Assembly: GCF_040954835.1 (NCBI RefSeq)
Contig: NC_090709.1
Span: 45,826,490-45,890,489, forward strand
Length of the DNA: 64,000 nt
Direction: 5' to 3'
DNA from: Lepisosteus oculatus
Lineage: Eukaryota > Chordata > Actinopteri > Semionotiformes > Lepisosteidae
The notes under the pieces were generated by a model. That model made no database searches, had not been told where the DNA came from, and was given only the letters and a program-made list of their open reading frames with translations. Position numbers and translations under genes: made by a program. Of the stretch, positions 22,056 through 36,064 are shown piece by piece (the stretch's first letter is position 1; each line of letters starts with the position of its first letter).

Positions 22056-25000
22056 CTGGTAAAATAAGAGAAAACTAACTTAAGAATACATTAACTAATT
22101 TTTCACTATTTTATACTATGTGAATTTTGTAAAAATTCTATAGGTTCTGATTCTTATTAATTCATTCAGGATACCTGTGCCACAACAAATTGACTGTAAA
22201 AACATGTATACGTACTATAGCTGTCAACAGTTAATGTATATTGATTAGTTTTACACATTATCACAATTCCTTGAACCAGCAATACAAATTGATTCTGAAA
22301 TTTGCATTATAAGTCAAAGTCATAACTTGGAAGTGATTATATAATGGAACAGTGTTATAAGTTGGTGACTAACTCCTGATTCAACAGCAGCTAGGCAACA
22401 TTCATTATTTTGTGATCACAAATAACTTAAGGGAGTAGACAGAGGTCTGATTTATGCAAGATTATTTGAAACCATGAAGTCAGCTCTGACTGGATGGCAT
22501 AAAAATGTGACCTGTGGGAAAACTGGTTTGCCTATGGTTATACTCGATTAGAGCAATACAAATATGAAAAATGCCATTTGGCTAATTTTCCCATTTGGTA
22601 GTTAGTTAATTGATCTGGGGACTCATTCAGCTGTTTCTTGAAAAATAAAGACAGGTGTCACATAGAAAACAAAATAAATTCACCTCCCGAATCACAACCC
22701 AAATCTCTAATCACCACCAGAGGGCCCCACACGAGAAAACCAATATCACTCTTCCCTAACAGCCAAGTGAATATCTCTCTAATCATCATCACCTTTAATT
22801 AGGAGCATTATATTAAAGGCTCAAGTGGCTACTCAAGCATTCATGCCAGGACCATGAGCCTTCAGCTCAGATAATCCTCTCTTCTCTACTTCAGAGAAAT
22901 AAAATCCTTAACTGAGTTTTAACATTTGCCCTAAAAACCTTCCGAAAAGCTAAGTATGGACCGACTACAAGCTGACTTTCTACTTCTGTCTGGGATATTG
23001 AGCCTGAAACCGGTGAAAGGTGTCGCTAAAACCCACACAATGTCACACAGGCTGTTAAATTTAACCATATTACTGTCTAGCTTGTTCCACACGTTGCTAA
23101 CAAGTCTGCATGCCTGCATCTCTGAATAATGGGGAATTTATTATTCTTTGAGTTTCTACAAAGGCTAGAAGGACTGTGAACCTCTCTCAAGGAGAACTAA
23201 GAATTGTACTGAAACAGACATAAAACCATTTAGCCAAGAACAAAACAGGGCTAGTGATTCTCAAGTCAAGAGAGGTGATTTCCCAACACCTGACACAAGG
23301 CCATAATTTAAGGGCCACTACTTAGTAAGAAATGCAAGAAGGACTTTTTTTAAGATTCATTTTAAAGGAACTGACCAAACATACCTTAAAATCATCCATA
23401 AATAGATATTTTATTTATCACATTTAAAAGAAACAGAACCAACTGCATTAAACTAAGAGAAACAATGGATATCTGAGCAAATGCCTGTAACTACTGTATC
23501 ACTTGTATGGTCTTAAATTAAAGAGCAATTCATAATTAAACAGATGGAACAGTCGGAATCCTGGTTACAACAAGCATTACTGTAAGGATTTTTCAGATTT
23601 TTCTGATCCATCAACATCGATTGAGGGTCCAGGTTTGAGTCTAGTGAATACATGAGGATACAATCCTCTCCAATTGCTTGTAAAGCAAGTCAGAATTTTG
23701 ACCTATTAAAATTGCATCCTTCATTCTGTATTGATAAAAGACTATATTAAGTACTGGATGTGTTGCCACATGTTTCATTCCCTTACGAAAGCTTAAACCT
23801 AAATTATTAAATTAAAATACAATATAATTCATCATTATCATTTCAGAAATAAACAGGCTGTACTTGTTTGGTATCAAATGAATGGGCAAAGCATGAGTAG
23901 GTCAGAAATCTAATAATCTAATATTAACTTTGTAAATTTTACTCAGAAGAAGTTTTGAGTTTTCTCAATTATTGGATATTTTATCCTGTCTTTCCTGTTA
24001 GAAGCAATAAAAATTTCTGAAGGCAAGATATGCAAATCACAGGTTTGAACTGGCCAATCAGAACCCTGGAAGAAAAGACTCTGGTATGTCTTTGTCTGAG
24101 GCTAATCAATAGAGCAAGCCAAGAGCCACACTTTGGAAGTCTGGAAGTTTTAGAAGACCTTAGGTCCTACTAGTGGATGTCAAGTCTAAAGGAAGTCAGC
24201 AGACAAGGGAGAAGAAGTAACAAAGAGCTCAGCTAGACAAGAGGAGTAAAGTCTGATCCACTGCTCCACCCACTCCAGCCAGCAGCCCATCTACATGAGC
24301 TCCACAGCAACTCTGGATCAGCTTCTGAGCAGAGTCACAGCAGTCTTCTACTTAACAAATCCGCACCAGATGATGCCTACTTCCCCGCTATCCAAGACAT
24401 AAGCAATACGGACGCAAAGCTTTTTTAGTTTGCACTGTTCCTTAATATATATATGTATTTATTAACTTTGTGTTTGGTTTATCTTGATAAAGACTTAATG
24501 TAACATGATGCCTTCTGCCTCAAATTAGAATTTGACTTTGTTAACACTACTCTATAACTTAGCAACTTGCACTTTTCAAATTCTCTATTTCCAACCATTT
24601 CCACTTTCCTTTCCAAAGGCCTTTGTTGTATTAATTGTATTTCTAATAAACTCATCTGTTTTAATAAACTGAAGGAATCTGGATTTGAATTCACACAGAT
24701 CAACCTCACCTTTATCTTGAATTAGGAATATTCAGCACAGTGGTAATTATCACATTAAACTGGCTGTGTTTTCAGAGGATATGGTCATCTAAGGGTTGGT
24801 GTGGTGATAAACACCAGATCACAAGACCTGTTTTATCCTTCTATTGGTGTTTCAGTAACCTCGGACACATGGTTTTGGTCTTGTGCTGGAAAGTGCTTAC
24901 AGCAGTGCCTAACCTTTAGTCACATGTGCTGTACATGATTTACCGAAGATTCAGGCAACCCTCCAAAACCATCTGATGCACAGCTTCCTGTTCTCAGCTT

Positions 25001-28000
25001 TACATATACTTCCATGTAGTCCTCACTTGTGTCTTCTAATTTGTATTTAATTGTGATGAATTTGTCAGTACCTTTGAGGATATTGAATACTTTATCAAAT
25101 CCCCTTGATCTTCTCTGTTCGAGACATAAAGGCTTTGGTCCTTCAGTCTGTCAGTGTAGGACATTCTCCTGAGTCCCAAACTGTATCTGGTAGTTATCAG
25201 ACCTAATTCTAACAGGAATATATATATATATTGTTGTTGTTGTTGTTGTTGTTGTTGTTTTAGTGTGTTGACCAAAAGTGTACACAGTATACCAAATGAG
25301 GCCTTACTATTACTATATTATGTGATTTTAACCTTTTAGTACTCCTGTTTGTCATATGTCCAGAGGCCATTTCCAGATGGAATAATGTCCCCTGAAACAT
25401 TCTGTATTAATTTTGTAAGTACAGACAGTTGAGGCCTGGTTGACAGCTTAAATTGAAACTAATATAACATTCCCTGATTTGCATTCTGCTCTAATAGATG
25501 TATAATCTAACATTTTGTTTTGCCTTTCTTTCTTAATGTTTTTATTATTTCCAGGAATTGTCTAGAAGATATGTGCTCATATTATCCAATGTGTATACAT
25601 TGCGTGTTCATGACTCGCTTGTGAGCATGTTTCCACACCTGTCTTTTCCTGATAATAACAGCAGAGCTGACCCATGTAAAACTATCCTCACTGTGAGGAA
25701 AAGGACTGCTTACCTTCCTCTTCTCAAGAAAATATGTTACACAGGCTCCACTGTGACTCTGCCATGTAGGAATGTTAATTAATTTGGGTAGTGTGGTGTC
25801 ATATGAACAGTGACTCACAAACCTGGGAACTGACAGGCAGCTGTAGCACCAGACAGTTGCACAGAGAAATTCAATATAAAAATTGCACTCTCCATTCAAC
25901 AAGATATATTAACATGTCCAACAACTGCATAGCTGCTTGTTTTAATTTTCATAGTTAGGGACACACTGTCACAACTACAGGAAGGGCTCTGTTTCAGTCT
26001 CACTACATTTGTTTCCACTGTGCATTTAAAACAGCCTTAAACTTTGAATAATACAATTTTATCTGTCAACATTGTAGTATGTACTGCATATTTCCAAACT
26101 TCAGTATCTCAGATTTACTGGTTTAACCGTAATTAACAATAAAACAGGATGGTTTTGAGACTTTATCTACTTACATGGGATCTCACTTGTTTAATGTTTT
26201 GATAATTTCATATCCTTATTTTTAACTTAATCTCAGCAAAATGTGTTTCCAGTGCTTTGGGTTTTACAAAAGAAACACAAATCTGGAAATAATTTCTCCT
26301 GGTGGCATAACTCAAGGGACCAATTGTATCGACCCCAAAGCAGCGAACCAACTGGAGTTCAGCCTGTGCAAAACTAGTGAGCAAACTTAAGATCAAATGC
26401 AATGAACATGGCTGAAATTTGTCCACAGCTCCATTCTGAACCTGTCCTGAATTACAATGAACCCAAAGTAACAACTGCTGCCCTCTAGATATTATTGTAG
26501 TAGTAGATTAATTTAAACCACCTCTTCACAGGTTTTAAGCAACTCAGTAGCGGACTAAGCACGGGATCCCATTAGAACTTTCCTGAACATAGTGGAAATG
26601 ATACCTTCACTAAATGATGAACTTAGCATCTTTAGCTTGACATTTATTGTAAAATTTACCTACAATACTTGAGGGGCTTTCCAGACACAACAATTATTTA
26701 TCAATACAAGTATTTATTAATAAAAGTGTAATCTGTTAATAATGAAGTTTAATATCTATCTTTATCAGTAGCTGTACTACAGATAATGCATGTTTAACCT
26801 AACACTAACCCTTTTGTATGTGATAGTTAATTTTTCAGATAACCAGGGGAGGGAAGAGAACTGAAATCAAGGAAATACAAATTGAAATGGAGTGTAATTC
26901 TTACATGTGTTCTGTTACATCTGGGAGTTAATTGAATAGATTTGTTGTATTTTTCTTTGGGATTTGACTCTTCACTTGTGTTTCTCAGGGAAAGCAGGGA
27001 TATTGGGGATGCAAAGAATAAGTTGTACTGTATAGGCAAAGGTATGGGTAAGTTAAAGAAAAAAAAAACATATTATTAAAAGTGATAATCTAAGACAATT
27101 CTTTGGAACAGTGTCCTTTCTCATATCTGTGGCTGTGGTCCAACAATAATGGTGTTGAAATGTGCGGAAAGATTTGGAGACGAACAGGAGGCCCATCCAG
27201 TCGGTAACAAGGTTGAGCAAGACCGCACATGCCGCAGTGACGGTGCTGTTAATGGAATAGTACACAGACCACATGAAAGGCAAGGAAAAGGTGGTTTTAA
27301 AATTTCAAGATCAGAGGAACAGCAATTAACTGAAAAGATCTGTTACAGAGCTCTAAGTTTTCCTTTTTAGAGCTGTAAATGTAACTTGTTTTTGTAGATC
27401 AAATCCACATATTGATGTTAATTCTATTTAAAAAATAAAATGACTAACGCTGTTGGACATTAGATGATGCTTTGTGTAACATTTGTTTTCACTCAGCTGT
27501 AAGGAAAATGCACTACGCGCCTTTATTTTAATTAAAAACTCTTAATGTAGATGAGTTGTACAACAAACATTACAACAAATGCAGCCCCTGAAGTTGCATA
27601 ACACTTACGTTAAAATTATTGCAGACACAAAAGTAGCTTATGCCTATTATAACACCGAAATAGCAATGTGTTTGCTTTATTTGTCTGAAGGATCTCTGTA
27701 TGAATCAGTATAATTTATCAATGGAAATAAAAACTGCTATAATACATGTTCAAGCTTAACACGCACCTGCTATTATCGTTTGTTCGTTTGTGATTAAATG
27801 CAATTGAGTATCTCATAAGCAGTTACCTTCTCTGGTTTATTTCAATATAAATGCCGTTCTTAAATTCAAATTAACATTAAATTGCCAAGAACATTCAGTT
27901 ATATATTAACACAAGACAGATAAATGAATAATTATGGCTGACATATTAACGCACTGAACAGACTAATTGAAAAGCTCTGATTCAGAGCACCGGCAGTTCT

Positions 28001-29449
28001 TGCTAATTTGAACAACAACGATGCTGAACCCTCAGCACCGTACTAAACACAAGTTCATTTGGTCCCCAGCTTTTTTTGGTCCCCAGCAGTTTTCGTTGCA
28101 TCTGAACTCAGAGCTGGAGATGATCTCCTGATAGTACCGCATTAAGTACTCCGGAGCTTAAGCAGAGCGTGCTAAATCTGAAAGTTCGTTGAAATTGAAT
28201 GATCTTGACACAGTGGCCTGTCTTGTAATCATGAGCCGAAAAGGTCGAAAGACACATCCTCACAATAAACACCTTTGCATTTCTGGGCACTTGTGCCATC
28301 GTTACTAATCTATTCTATCTGCGCTTCCAAACTATTCAATGTTGAGATTTTGACAGCTACATTTATGTATATGAAATACTATGAAGGCAAACATAGGATT
28401 ACTGGGACTATTAGAAGCAGAACTAGAAGAAAGCAAAAACATTATAGGAGTCCCATTTACTAAGGTGTATTTGCCTAGATTTTAGTTCACTTCACTCCAT
28501 AGAATATTAATCTACGTCACAGTATGTCTCCCAGAAATCTATCACAAATGATCAAAATGATGACACTTGCTTCAAGACTGGAATACAATTTCAGTTTTAT
28601 ATTTCAATACAGTATATTAACAGTCACTAATGTTTAAATTAAGTTCATATTAACGATATTATTTCAGTAATGCGTTTCTCCATCATTCAGAACTTTCCCT
28701 TGCGATCTGCTTAGCACTGTACTAACTTGGTTAGTGTAGTAACCTCTAGACGGCAGCAGCTGTTTGTGTTTGTTGCAACAGAGGATATATTTTAGTGCAG
28801 AGATAGCGACTAATTTCAGCTGCCAAGTCCTCTGCAATTGGTATTAGGAGTGATTTCCTTCGCTTACCTTTGTGCTGGAATCGGTCAGTACGATTCAATT
28901 TCTGTGCGGTTCCCCTCTGGTCCTGACCACAGCTCAGTTCTACAACGATGATCTGGTGTGCACAATAAATCAGCTATATTATATGTTGCTTTTAACCACA
29001 AAAAAATGCATTTGTGTTAGTCAGTTAGGTTAAATATTTTTATATCTGTAGCTTCTCCGATAAGAGGAGAAATCAGAAATGATAAAATGTCTAATTTAAA
29101 GCAAACAGATACCCATTTCTCTAACGTAAATGTGGGAGGAGACACTTCTATGGATTTTGTATTGTTTCAAAGTATTTGAAAATGAAATTAGAACATTTCT
29201 TGAATCTGTTTAACTGGAAAAAAAGATTGACTGGAAAAAAAGATTTTCAGTCCTAATCAGATTTTAATTTCCTCGAGGGCCACATTTTCTTCGGAAGAAA
29301 GGCCAGATGGCCAGACACAGGGAGGGTAGGTATTTTATGATGGAGGAATACGTAAAAAACAACACAATTTACACTTATAATAAATTAAATGAAACCCCTT
29401 ATATTGTAATATTCAAATGAACAAATAAAACTAGAAGAAATATTCACAT
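22056..29449. other. 7.4 kb without a recognisable gene
   Basis: AT-rich sequence with scattered short frames only. It holds a (TA)n(TTG)n microsatellite at 25217-25260. No terminal repeats, tRNAs or family-like peptides were found. A first non-coding exon or promoter of the GBP-like gene could lie in the proximal part but is not visible. Confidence 0.5.
25217..25260. repeat. (TA)n followed by (TTG)n microsatellite
   Basis: Short TA dinucleotide run, then about ten TTG units. Confidence 0.9.
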
Positions 29450-30714
29450 ACATGTGTGCAAATTTAATGCGATATTTGGAATTGCTTAAGTGACAGAATG
29501 TCTGTTTCATCTTTGTAAATGTTTGTTCACACAAAATGTGGAGGCAGAAGACAGAAAACTTTAGAAAAGTTGCTCGTGGAATGTTCTTAAAACACCTTTC
29601 AGGCAGTGATTTATGTTTAACAAATCATTTTCCTTAAACAGATCCCTATACAAGTCATTCGCAGCAAAGTCAATTACTTCGAGCGGCAATTCAGGCTGAA
29701 GATCTTCAACTTCACTTGCAAAAGGGTTCTTGAACAATCTTATGTTCTGTGAGATACTGTTAAAATCTTGAAAACGGTCCTGAAATTTCTGCTTCAAATG
29801 TGAAATCACATTTAAAGTGAACGGGATCGGAAAAGGTTCGGCACATTCATTTCTGTACTTTTCACAAGTTGCGAACTGAACAAAATTGTTTGCTGCCACT
29901 TGTTTGTCCAAAAAGAATTATTGTCTGAAGAATTTTTGTCTGAAGGATTTTACGAGTGAAAACAAATCTGAAATTATAAAATTTGAAACAAATCTGAAAT
30001 TATAGAATAGGTCGTGTCCTTTGAGTCATGAAAATATCGAATTCTGTGCGTAATTCACTAAATCTCTAGCACTTGGGTTTGCTGATCCAGCGAACCCCTC
30101 AGTGGTACGGAACGTCCGGATATTCACTTTCGATTTCAGATAGGAAGTTTTTAAACTGACGATGATTAAGGGAGGACTATCGTATACAATTCACTGTCAC
30201 TATCCATTACTTCAGATAATTGTAATTTTTTATCGCACAAAGCCTGCTGATGAAAGATGATGAATACAGTGCAAAATAATCGTTTTTTCCCGGGTCTTCT
30301 GTGCGACGAGCAGTTGTATTAGATGACAGGTATATTTGTTCGAGCAAAGCAACTTTTTCTTTGTATATGCTGCCCATCAGTAAATGGTTTCCCTGCCTTA
30401 GCTATGACGTGCTATTTTGAAACTCGCCCTTACAATGGATTCTGATTGTTGTGATCGCTTTTTTAAATATTTCACGCTGATAATTTAAGTTTTTCTTCAG
30501 TGCTTCTACTTTATCTGAAATCATTTTGCCAATCACATCTGAGTATTTCTGTGCTTCGTATCGTAATGCCTTCGGATATTATACTCCTTGAGAACAGCGA
30601 CGGTTTCTCTGCGTATTAAGCACAACGCTTTATATTGCTTTCAATCACGAAATAGTTTTCTCATTAAAAATACGGCACTCTTCGTCAACGTTTCTCCACT
30701 TAGCTGACATTTCG
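29450..30714 (-). pseudogene. hAT-type ZBED/GTF2IRD2-like transposase pseudogene
   Basis: The start at 30714 reads MSAKWRNVDEECRIFNEK. After gaps come VAVLKEYNIRRHYDTKH (the end of a BED-type zinc finger, His-x4-His spacing) and KMISDKVEALKKNL. Next come LNHRQFKNFLSEIESEY and GVRWIS (the domain before the hAT core), then the clean 116-residue stretch 29561-29911 with NIRLFKNPFASEVEDLQPEL. Last comes LCEQTFTKMKQ near 29540, the conserved C-terminal hAT dimerisation motif (CEQTFSKMK in relatives). Several stops and frameshifts and a deletion of the middle part make it inactive. No terminal repeats were found. Relatives in vertebrates are domesticated or retroposed hAT genes. Confidence 0.75.
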
Positions 30715-31700
30715 ATGTAAAAAAACAATGCAAGAAAACTCAAGCACAACAAACGTGAACCTGAGGTAAAGGTTATTTAATTTAACACTTGCGCGTAAGC
30801 ATGTAGTGGTGACGCTTTCCTCTGTTCTCGGGCCGGATAAAGATACCGTAGGTTGGAGACACTTGGGTTAATCCATTCGATCGCTGCATATTGTTAAATG
30901 CGGTGAACTCAGCGTTCTGTATAATGCGAGTCTGTTTAAAACCGTTCCTACAGCTGTATCTGAACAGGAGGAAGCGACAGTTACAAGCTGTACAGCTCTA
31001 TCCTGTCCGGCGCCCTTTATCCTGGAGTTTTCGATAGTTACGTTTAAATCTCCTGTCAGTAACAAAAAAAGCCTAGACTCCAAACTAATCTCATTTCTAT
31101 TACTTGAAACAGGTCCAGAGTGGGGGCTCTCTCTGTTAGTTTCAAAACTATTATTAGTTCAGACTAATTTAAAGCAGAAATCTAACATGCCAGCAATCTG
31201 CGCCACACGATACCTCCTTGTCCGAAGGCTGTGCTGAGTTTGAGATTGTGACTGATCAAAACAAATGATCATCTCACCTGTATCCTCCGGTCCTCCTCTG
31301 TGGTGCGAATCGGTAAGGTGGTGAAGGGGATTACCGCGCTGGAGTTTTATAAACACACATTTCCTTTCACTTTCGAGTTTTATCATGACTAGAACAGGGA
31401 GTAAGTAACTATCCTTCCTTTCACTTTCAACTTTTCATACTGATAAACTATTCGCGGAAATCCCAAAGAAAGAAAACTTCCTATAGAGACTACTACATTT
31501 TTCTAATATAAAACTTTGAAATATAAGCACTAAACAGTTAATCAGAACAGGTTTTAGACTACTTTGTATGTTAATTGAATTGTTTCCATAAAACACCTGC
31601 AATTGAGACAACTCACATAATCTGGTTATATTAAAGGGTCTGAGGTGCAGCTCATAAACCTGTCTAAATATTGTTGGATTGGGATTGATGGGTTAAACTA
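30715..31700. other. No gene recognised
   Basis: Short frames only, none with family resemblance. It includes CG-containing sequence near 30830-31080 but no clear promoter or RNA gene. Confidence 0.4.
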
Positions 31701-31702
31701 GT

Positions 31703-31740
31703 GTAGCGCCCTTGCCCAGTGATGAGGAGGAAGTTTGGAG
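31703..31740 (+). repeat. Short LTR-start-like fragment
   Basis: TGTAGCGCCCTTGCCCAGTG then ATGAGGAGGAAGT closely parallels the first bases of the Gypsy LTR at 53198 (TGTAACCCCCCTGGCCCGGTG, GTGAGGAGGAAGT). The match stops after about 38 bases. Confidence 0.4.
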
Positions 31741-33400
31741 ATACTGTGGAAATGTCTATAGAGATAGGCCCCGTAGAAATGTGCAGTACACAAAATATGT
31801 CAGTTTACTTTGACTTTATCCTGTCCATACAGACAAGATTATCTTATTCTCAGAAACCAACCACACAGTGCTCTATAACCACCAATGAGGGCAATGTCTG
31901 ACTGCTCTATACAGGGAAAGGTGTGTCTCAAATCTTTATCTGTACCTGGAGACATACTGTATCACCAACAGCCAGTCTCGTCTCTTCTGTTACCTCTAGC
32001 ATACCTCCTGTCTGACATGATGTAATTTTTTTAACCCTGTGTAGCGTACATTTCTTTACACAGAAAAATACTTAAATTACAATTGCAATCAGCTAACTCC
32101 CGTCAGAGTCCTGACTCCTATGTAACAAACAGTTCTTTCCGGACCCTATGCGGACGACACAGTCCGACGGAGTGGGGAAACACTGGGGAAACGTCATGCA
32201 GGAATACGGGGCTGAAGACAAGGGGGCGTGTCCAAGGTGCGCTGGTGCACGGGGGAGGTGTGGCCGAGGCGAACAATCCCAAAGAGTAATCCTTAGAGTA
32301 TCCAAAACACACGAGAAAGTCCAAAACCAGGAGATCCATCAAAACACGAAGTTAAAACCACGAAGGCCGGGTCGGAACCGGCGGACAGGGAACAGGAACT
32401 GTGTTGGAATGTGAGGTGGAATGATGAGTCCTCTGGGGCCGTGGCATAACAGTATGGAGTTTTCTTTCAGCAAGTGAGTCTCCTATTCCTGTGAATTGTG
32501 TAGGTCCACATATTAATGCCTGCAGGTTTTCAGTGTGACTGGATTGTTCAGGTGGGTGTTGGTGCTGTAGTGAGTCTCACCTGAGAACCGCTCTGACTCA
32601 TCTGTAATGGAAAGGAGACTCTGGGGTCTCAGGTGCTGGGTAAGCTAAGCTATCTGAGCTGAGACCTGGGCCGTTAGAAATAACGGACAGACAGGATAAA
32701 GTGAAAGTTTAAGCTGTCCTGGACTGCTAATTAAAATAGTTAACACCTCAGTACTACTGTAATAATTTCAGAGGTGAAGCTCAGCCTTATTGTCATGGTC
32801 ACTGCTAACTGAAGTGATAAAAACCCACTATGGAGGAATAGTTAGTGCTGTTATCTCAGCTGTAGAATCTGGATGCTGTGGTCAGTCTAATGGCCAGGGA
32901 TGGTGTTCGTACAGATCCCTGTATAGAATAGACTGTACATTTTACTGTAGTACTGTAATATTGAATGTAGTAAACTGTCATATAAGTCCACCCAGTGGTG
33001 TGGAAACTTACCTGCTTTTTAAACCAGCTTCAGAAACTATGATGCTGAAGTTTTTTTAAATGGCGATAGATACAGGCCCTGTAGTAATATACAGTACTTC
33101 AATAACAGCTGTTTACTTTGGCCTTATCCAGTCAACCAGTGGGGTGTTAACCTGGCCATATAGACAAGATTATCTCATTCCCAGAAACTGACCATGCAGT
33201 GTTCTGTAAATACCAGTGAGGACAGAGCCTGACTGCTCAGTACCGGGAATGGCGTGTCTCAAGTCTTTATCTATAGCTGGAGACATACTATATCAACAAC
33301 ATGACATGATGCAGTTGTTTTAACCCAGTGCAGCATACTGCCCTACACACAGAAAAATTAAAAATAGAAACAGCTCAGTCCCATCAGAGCCCTGACTCCC
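31740..33400 (+). repeat. Local direct duplication (31740-32118 and 33065-33408)
   Basis: Both blocks contain, in the same order, TAGACAAGATTATCT-like or CAGACAAGATTATCT-like sequence, CAGAAAC, CTGACTGCTC, GTGTCTCAA, TCTTTATCT and GGAGACATACT, and both end near TCAGAGNCCTGACTCC. They are separated by about 1 kb that includes an LTR-like insert at 32121-32451. No coding potential is seen. Confidence 0.7.
32121..32451. mobile_element. Possible GC-rich LTR or DNA-element insert
   Basis: The stretch starts TGTAACAAACAG and ends GGCATAACA (TGT...ACA), and its composition (GGGGCGTGTCC, CACGAAGGCCGGG) stands out from the flanks. It resembles the solo LTR at 16202 in style. I could not find a target-site duplication, so the limits are uncertain. 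Confidence 0.35.
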
Positions 33401-34682
33401 AAAAGTCCCTTAACACATCGTTCACAGCAGCACTCAGGGAGGATACTAGCTGAGACAAAACAGTCTGTTTCTCTGAATGGAAAAGGCCCTGCAAAATATT
33501 TCACAGTGCTAAACCACTGCTAGATCAAGGTCTAAGTACAGTCTGACACTCCTCACCCCGAGCTACACTTTAATAATGTTCCTGTTGCTTGTGCGAACTA
33601 GAATTTCTTTCCTCATCTGTTACAGGCAAAATCAAGAACATCTCTGAGGCCATGATGGTCAAAACCATCCTAATCATTAACTGAACCCAGTAAATATTTT
33701 ATCAAGAGCCACTAAGAGGACAAAGTCCTGCCCTTCAGATCACCAGGAAGAGAAGGAGAGAGAGAGATTGCTACACATACAGATGCAGCCATTCAAAATG
33801 CGAGGGCGATACCGCATTATTTTCCGGTGCGCTGTATGCAGTCTACCGCGAGTTACCGGTAAATACCGCTAGTTACCGTAAATTCTCCTATAATACGGCA
33901 AGCAAAATAATAGTATCCGGAATTTCCGCAAGGTGGAGCTAATAAAGCTCAACCTCTCGTGTTTGAGCTGTCGCCATCAAAGTCTTTAACGAAGATATTA
34001 CTAATAGTATTAATAATGAATGACCTTGGACAAGCTGTAAGTGTAAACTCAAAAGTATTGCCCTGGTCCACATTCATTTTTTCATTGACCGTCTTTGTAA
34101 AAGTAACACCACAGCATTTCGCAATCACGCATTTGTTTCCAATCATGCAAAGTACAGTAATTTATGAGAATCGATTCACCATGCCTTTCACATGCTCATA
34201 AAAGAGATTGATTTAGGAGCATAAACATATCACCGTATGCAAACTGTACTGTATACAGTATGTATATGTATATTTAATGTCTTAACTGTGCCCGTTTAAG
34301 TATTGAATATTTATATGGAATTTTACCACTGAAGGGAAATCTTAGTGCCTGAGCATAAAAAGAATAGGAGCATACTGCAAAGCGTGTGAAGGCCATAAAC
34401 GATATTCATTTTGCAACTTAAACATACAGTATATGGCTGGTCTCGGTACTTTAAAGAAAACATACACACCAGTATTCCATTTCTCCCTAAACATTTTAAG
34501 CATCGAAGTCTTTAACTAACGTGATACCGGAGTCAACAAGCATACTTTTAGAATTTAATTAAAAGGGAATATAATATGGAATCGCGTATCTAAAGAAATT
34601 AATAACGATATGATTATATTCGTGTACTGCGACAGGGCTGCGTAGGGCTGTTTCGCCTCTCTCTTCATGTGAATTCCCTTGT

Positions 34683-34755
34683 AGCCCACTGGTCTACGTG
34701 CTCGATTACCAACTCACGGGCTGTGTGTTCAAATCCAGCTGGTGCTGGACTTTTC
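34683..34755 (+). repeat. tRNA-like module in TIR element copy 3
   Basis: TAGCCCACTGGTCTACGTGC (A-box-like) and GTTCAAATCC (B box), then CAGCTGGTGCTGG and CTTTTAACAAACATTTC. A module with the same body is at 46988 and, inverted, at 48421. The acceptor arm does not pair. Confidence 0.55.
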
Positions 34756-35930
34756 TTTTAACAAACATTTCTTCGAAAAAATAGAATAGCAATATTATGG
34801 ACAATCAATTGACTTTTATATTTCAAAATATCACAACATGATCGATTCTAAGTCATTTTTGATAATGATGAATAGTCACCTTCTTCCCTTCTGACAACGG
34901 TCCCTGCTTCTGCTTCCTGCTTCTATTGTGTGTGTGTGTAATAGAGTAAATTTTTATAGAGAAATGGAGGCTGGACAGTATGCGTTACAATATAAACATT
35001 TATATTGATTTAAATCGTGTTTTGATATAAATCGCAAACTCATTTTTTATTATGTGTTTTTTTAATCATAATCAGACTAATGCAACATAAATTGATACAG
35101 TATCTTTGTCTTCTAAGTATCTTAATAAATTTTCAGCATAGCTTTCTACCCGTTTAGATTTATTTTTCTTGGGATTTTGGGATCAAACGTGGAAGGATTA
35201 GATTGTAATCATTTTTATTTTTCAAATACGTTTTAGAAAAGTGTAATCTATACCTGCCCAGACTGTACGCCTTCCTTAACCCCGCCCTGACCACTTTCAC
35301 TCCTGTCCTGCTCTTCCCCACGCACCCCAGCCGGGCTCTTCGGCCTCTGCCCGGGACGAATGTATATTTTGATCTTTACACCCGGCGTGGCACCGAGGGA
35401 GCGTCTGCATTTATAACTTAGTTTTTAAAATTAGTCAAGCAATATGAAGCATCTCCTTTTACTTTTAAGTCCCTTAAATACATTGAGCACAGCTTTCTCA
35501 CCACTTAAGATTACTTTTTGATACCATCCTTACACAAAGCAGAAACTTTCCGATGACATACAGTACAAGTGGAAAGATTACAGATTTTAATCGTCTTTAA
35601 TTTTGTTACGTTATACGTTTTAGGAACATTTCATCTAAACAAACACCACAAAACTATTCTCGATTGTATTTCTGAGTGTTATGTTACATCTACAGTAGTT
35701 CACTGCTTTAAATACATTGAATTAAGAAAGTTAGATGTAGCACTTTAGATCTTTTTTTTCTGAACCAGGGAAAATCTGATCATGTTTCTCTATAACAATA
35801 ATAAAAAACATTATTTTACATATCACTTTTAAAAGTGGCATCTCAAAGCAAAAACGTAGATGGGAAAAACAGTTAAAAGGGAGAAAAGTAAATACCAGAC
35901 AAACGCAAACGCGTTTTTAATAAAAATGCT

Positions 35931-35936
35931 TTTATT
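35931..35936 (-). terminator. AATAAA polyadenylation signal of the BEN gene
   Basis: On the minus strand GCTGAATGAATAAAAGC lies about 130 bases after the stop codon of the BEN-domain gene. The same context is retained at 6139-6190 in copy 1. Confidence 0.5.
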
Positions 35937-36064
35937 CATTCAGCAGAGAGTGAGAGGGACATCCAGCAGAGGGAGACACACACACACAGGTTTCCATTGA
36001 CAAAAGTAATTGTTTTTTTACATTCCTCTTGTCTAACAGGAATGTTGTGTTTGTGGACAGACTG

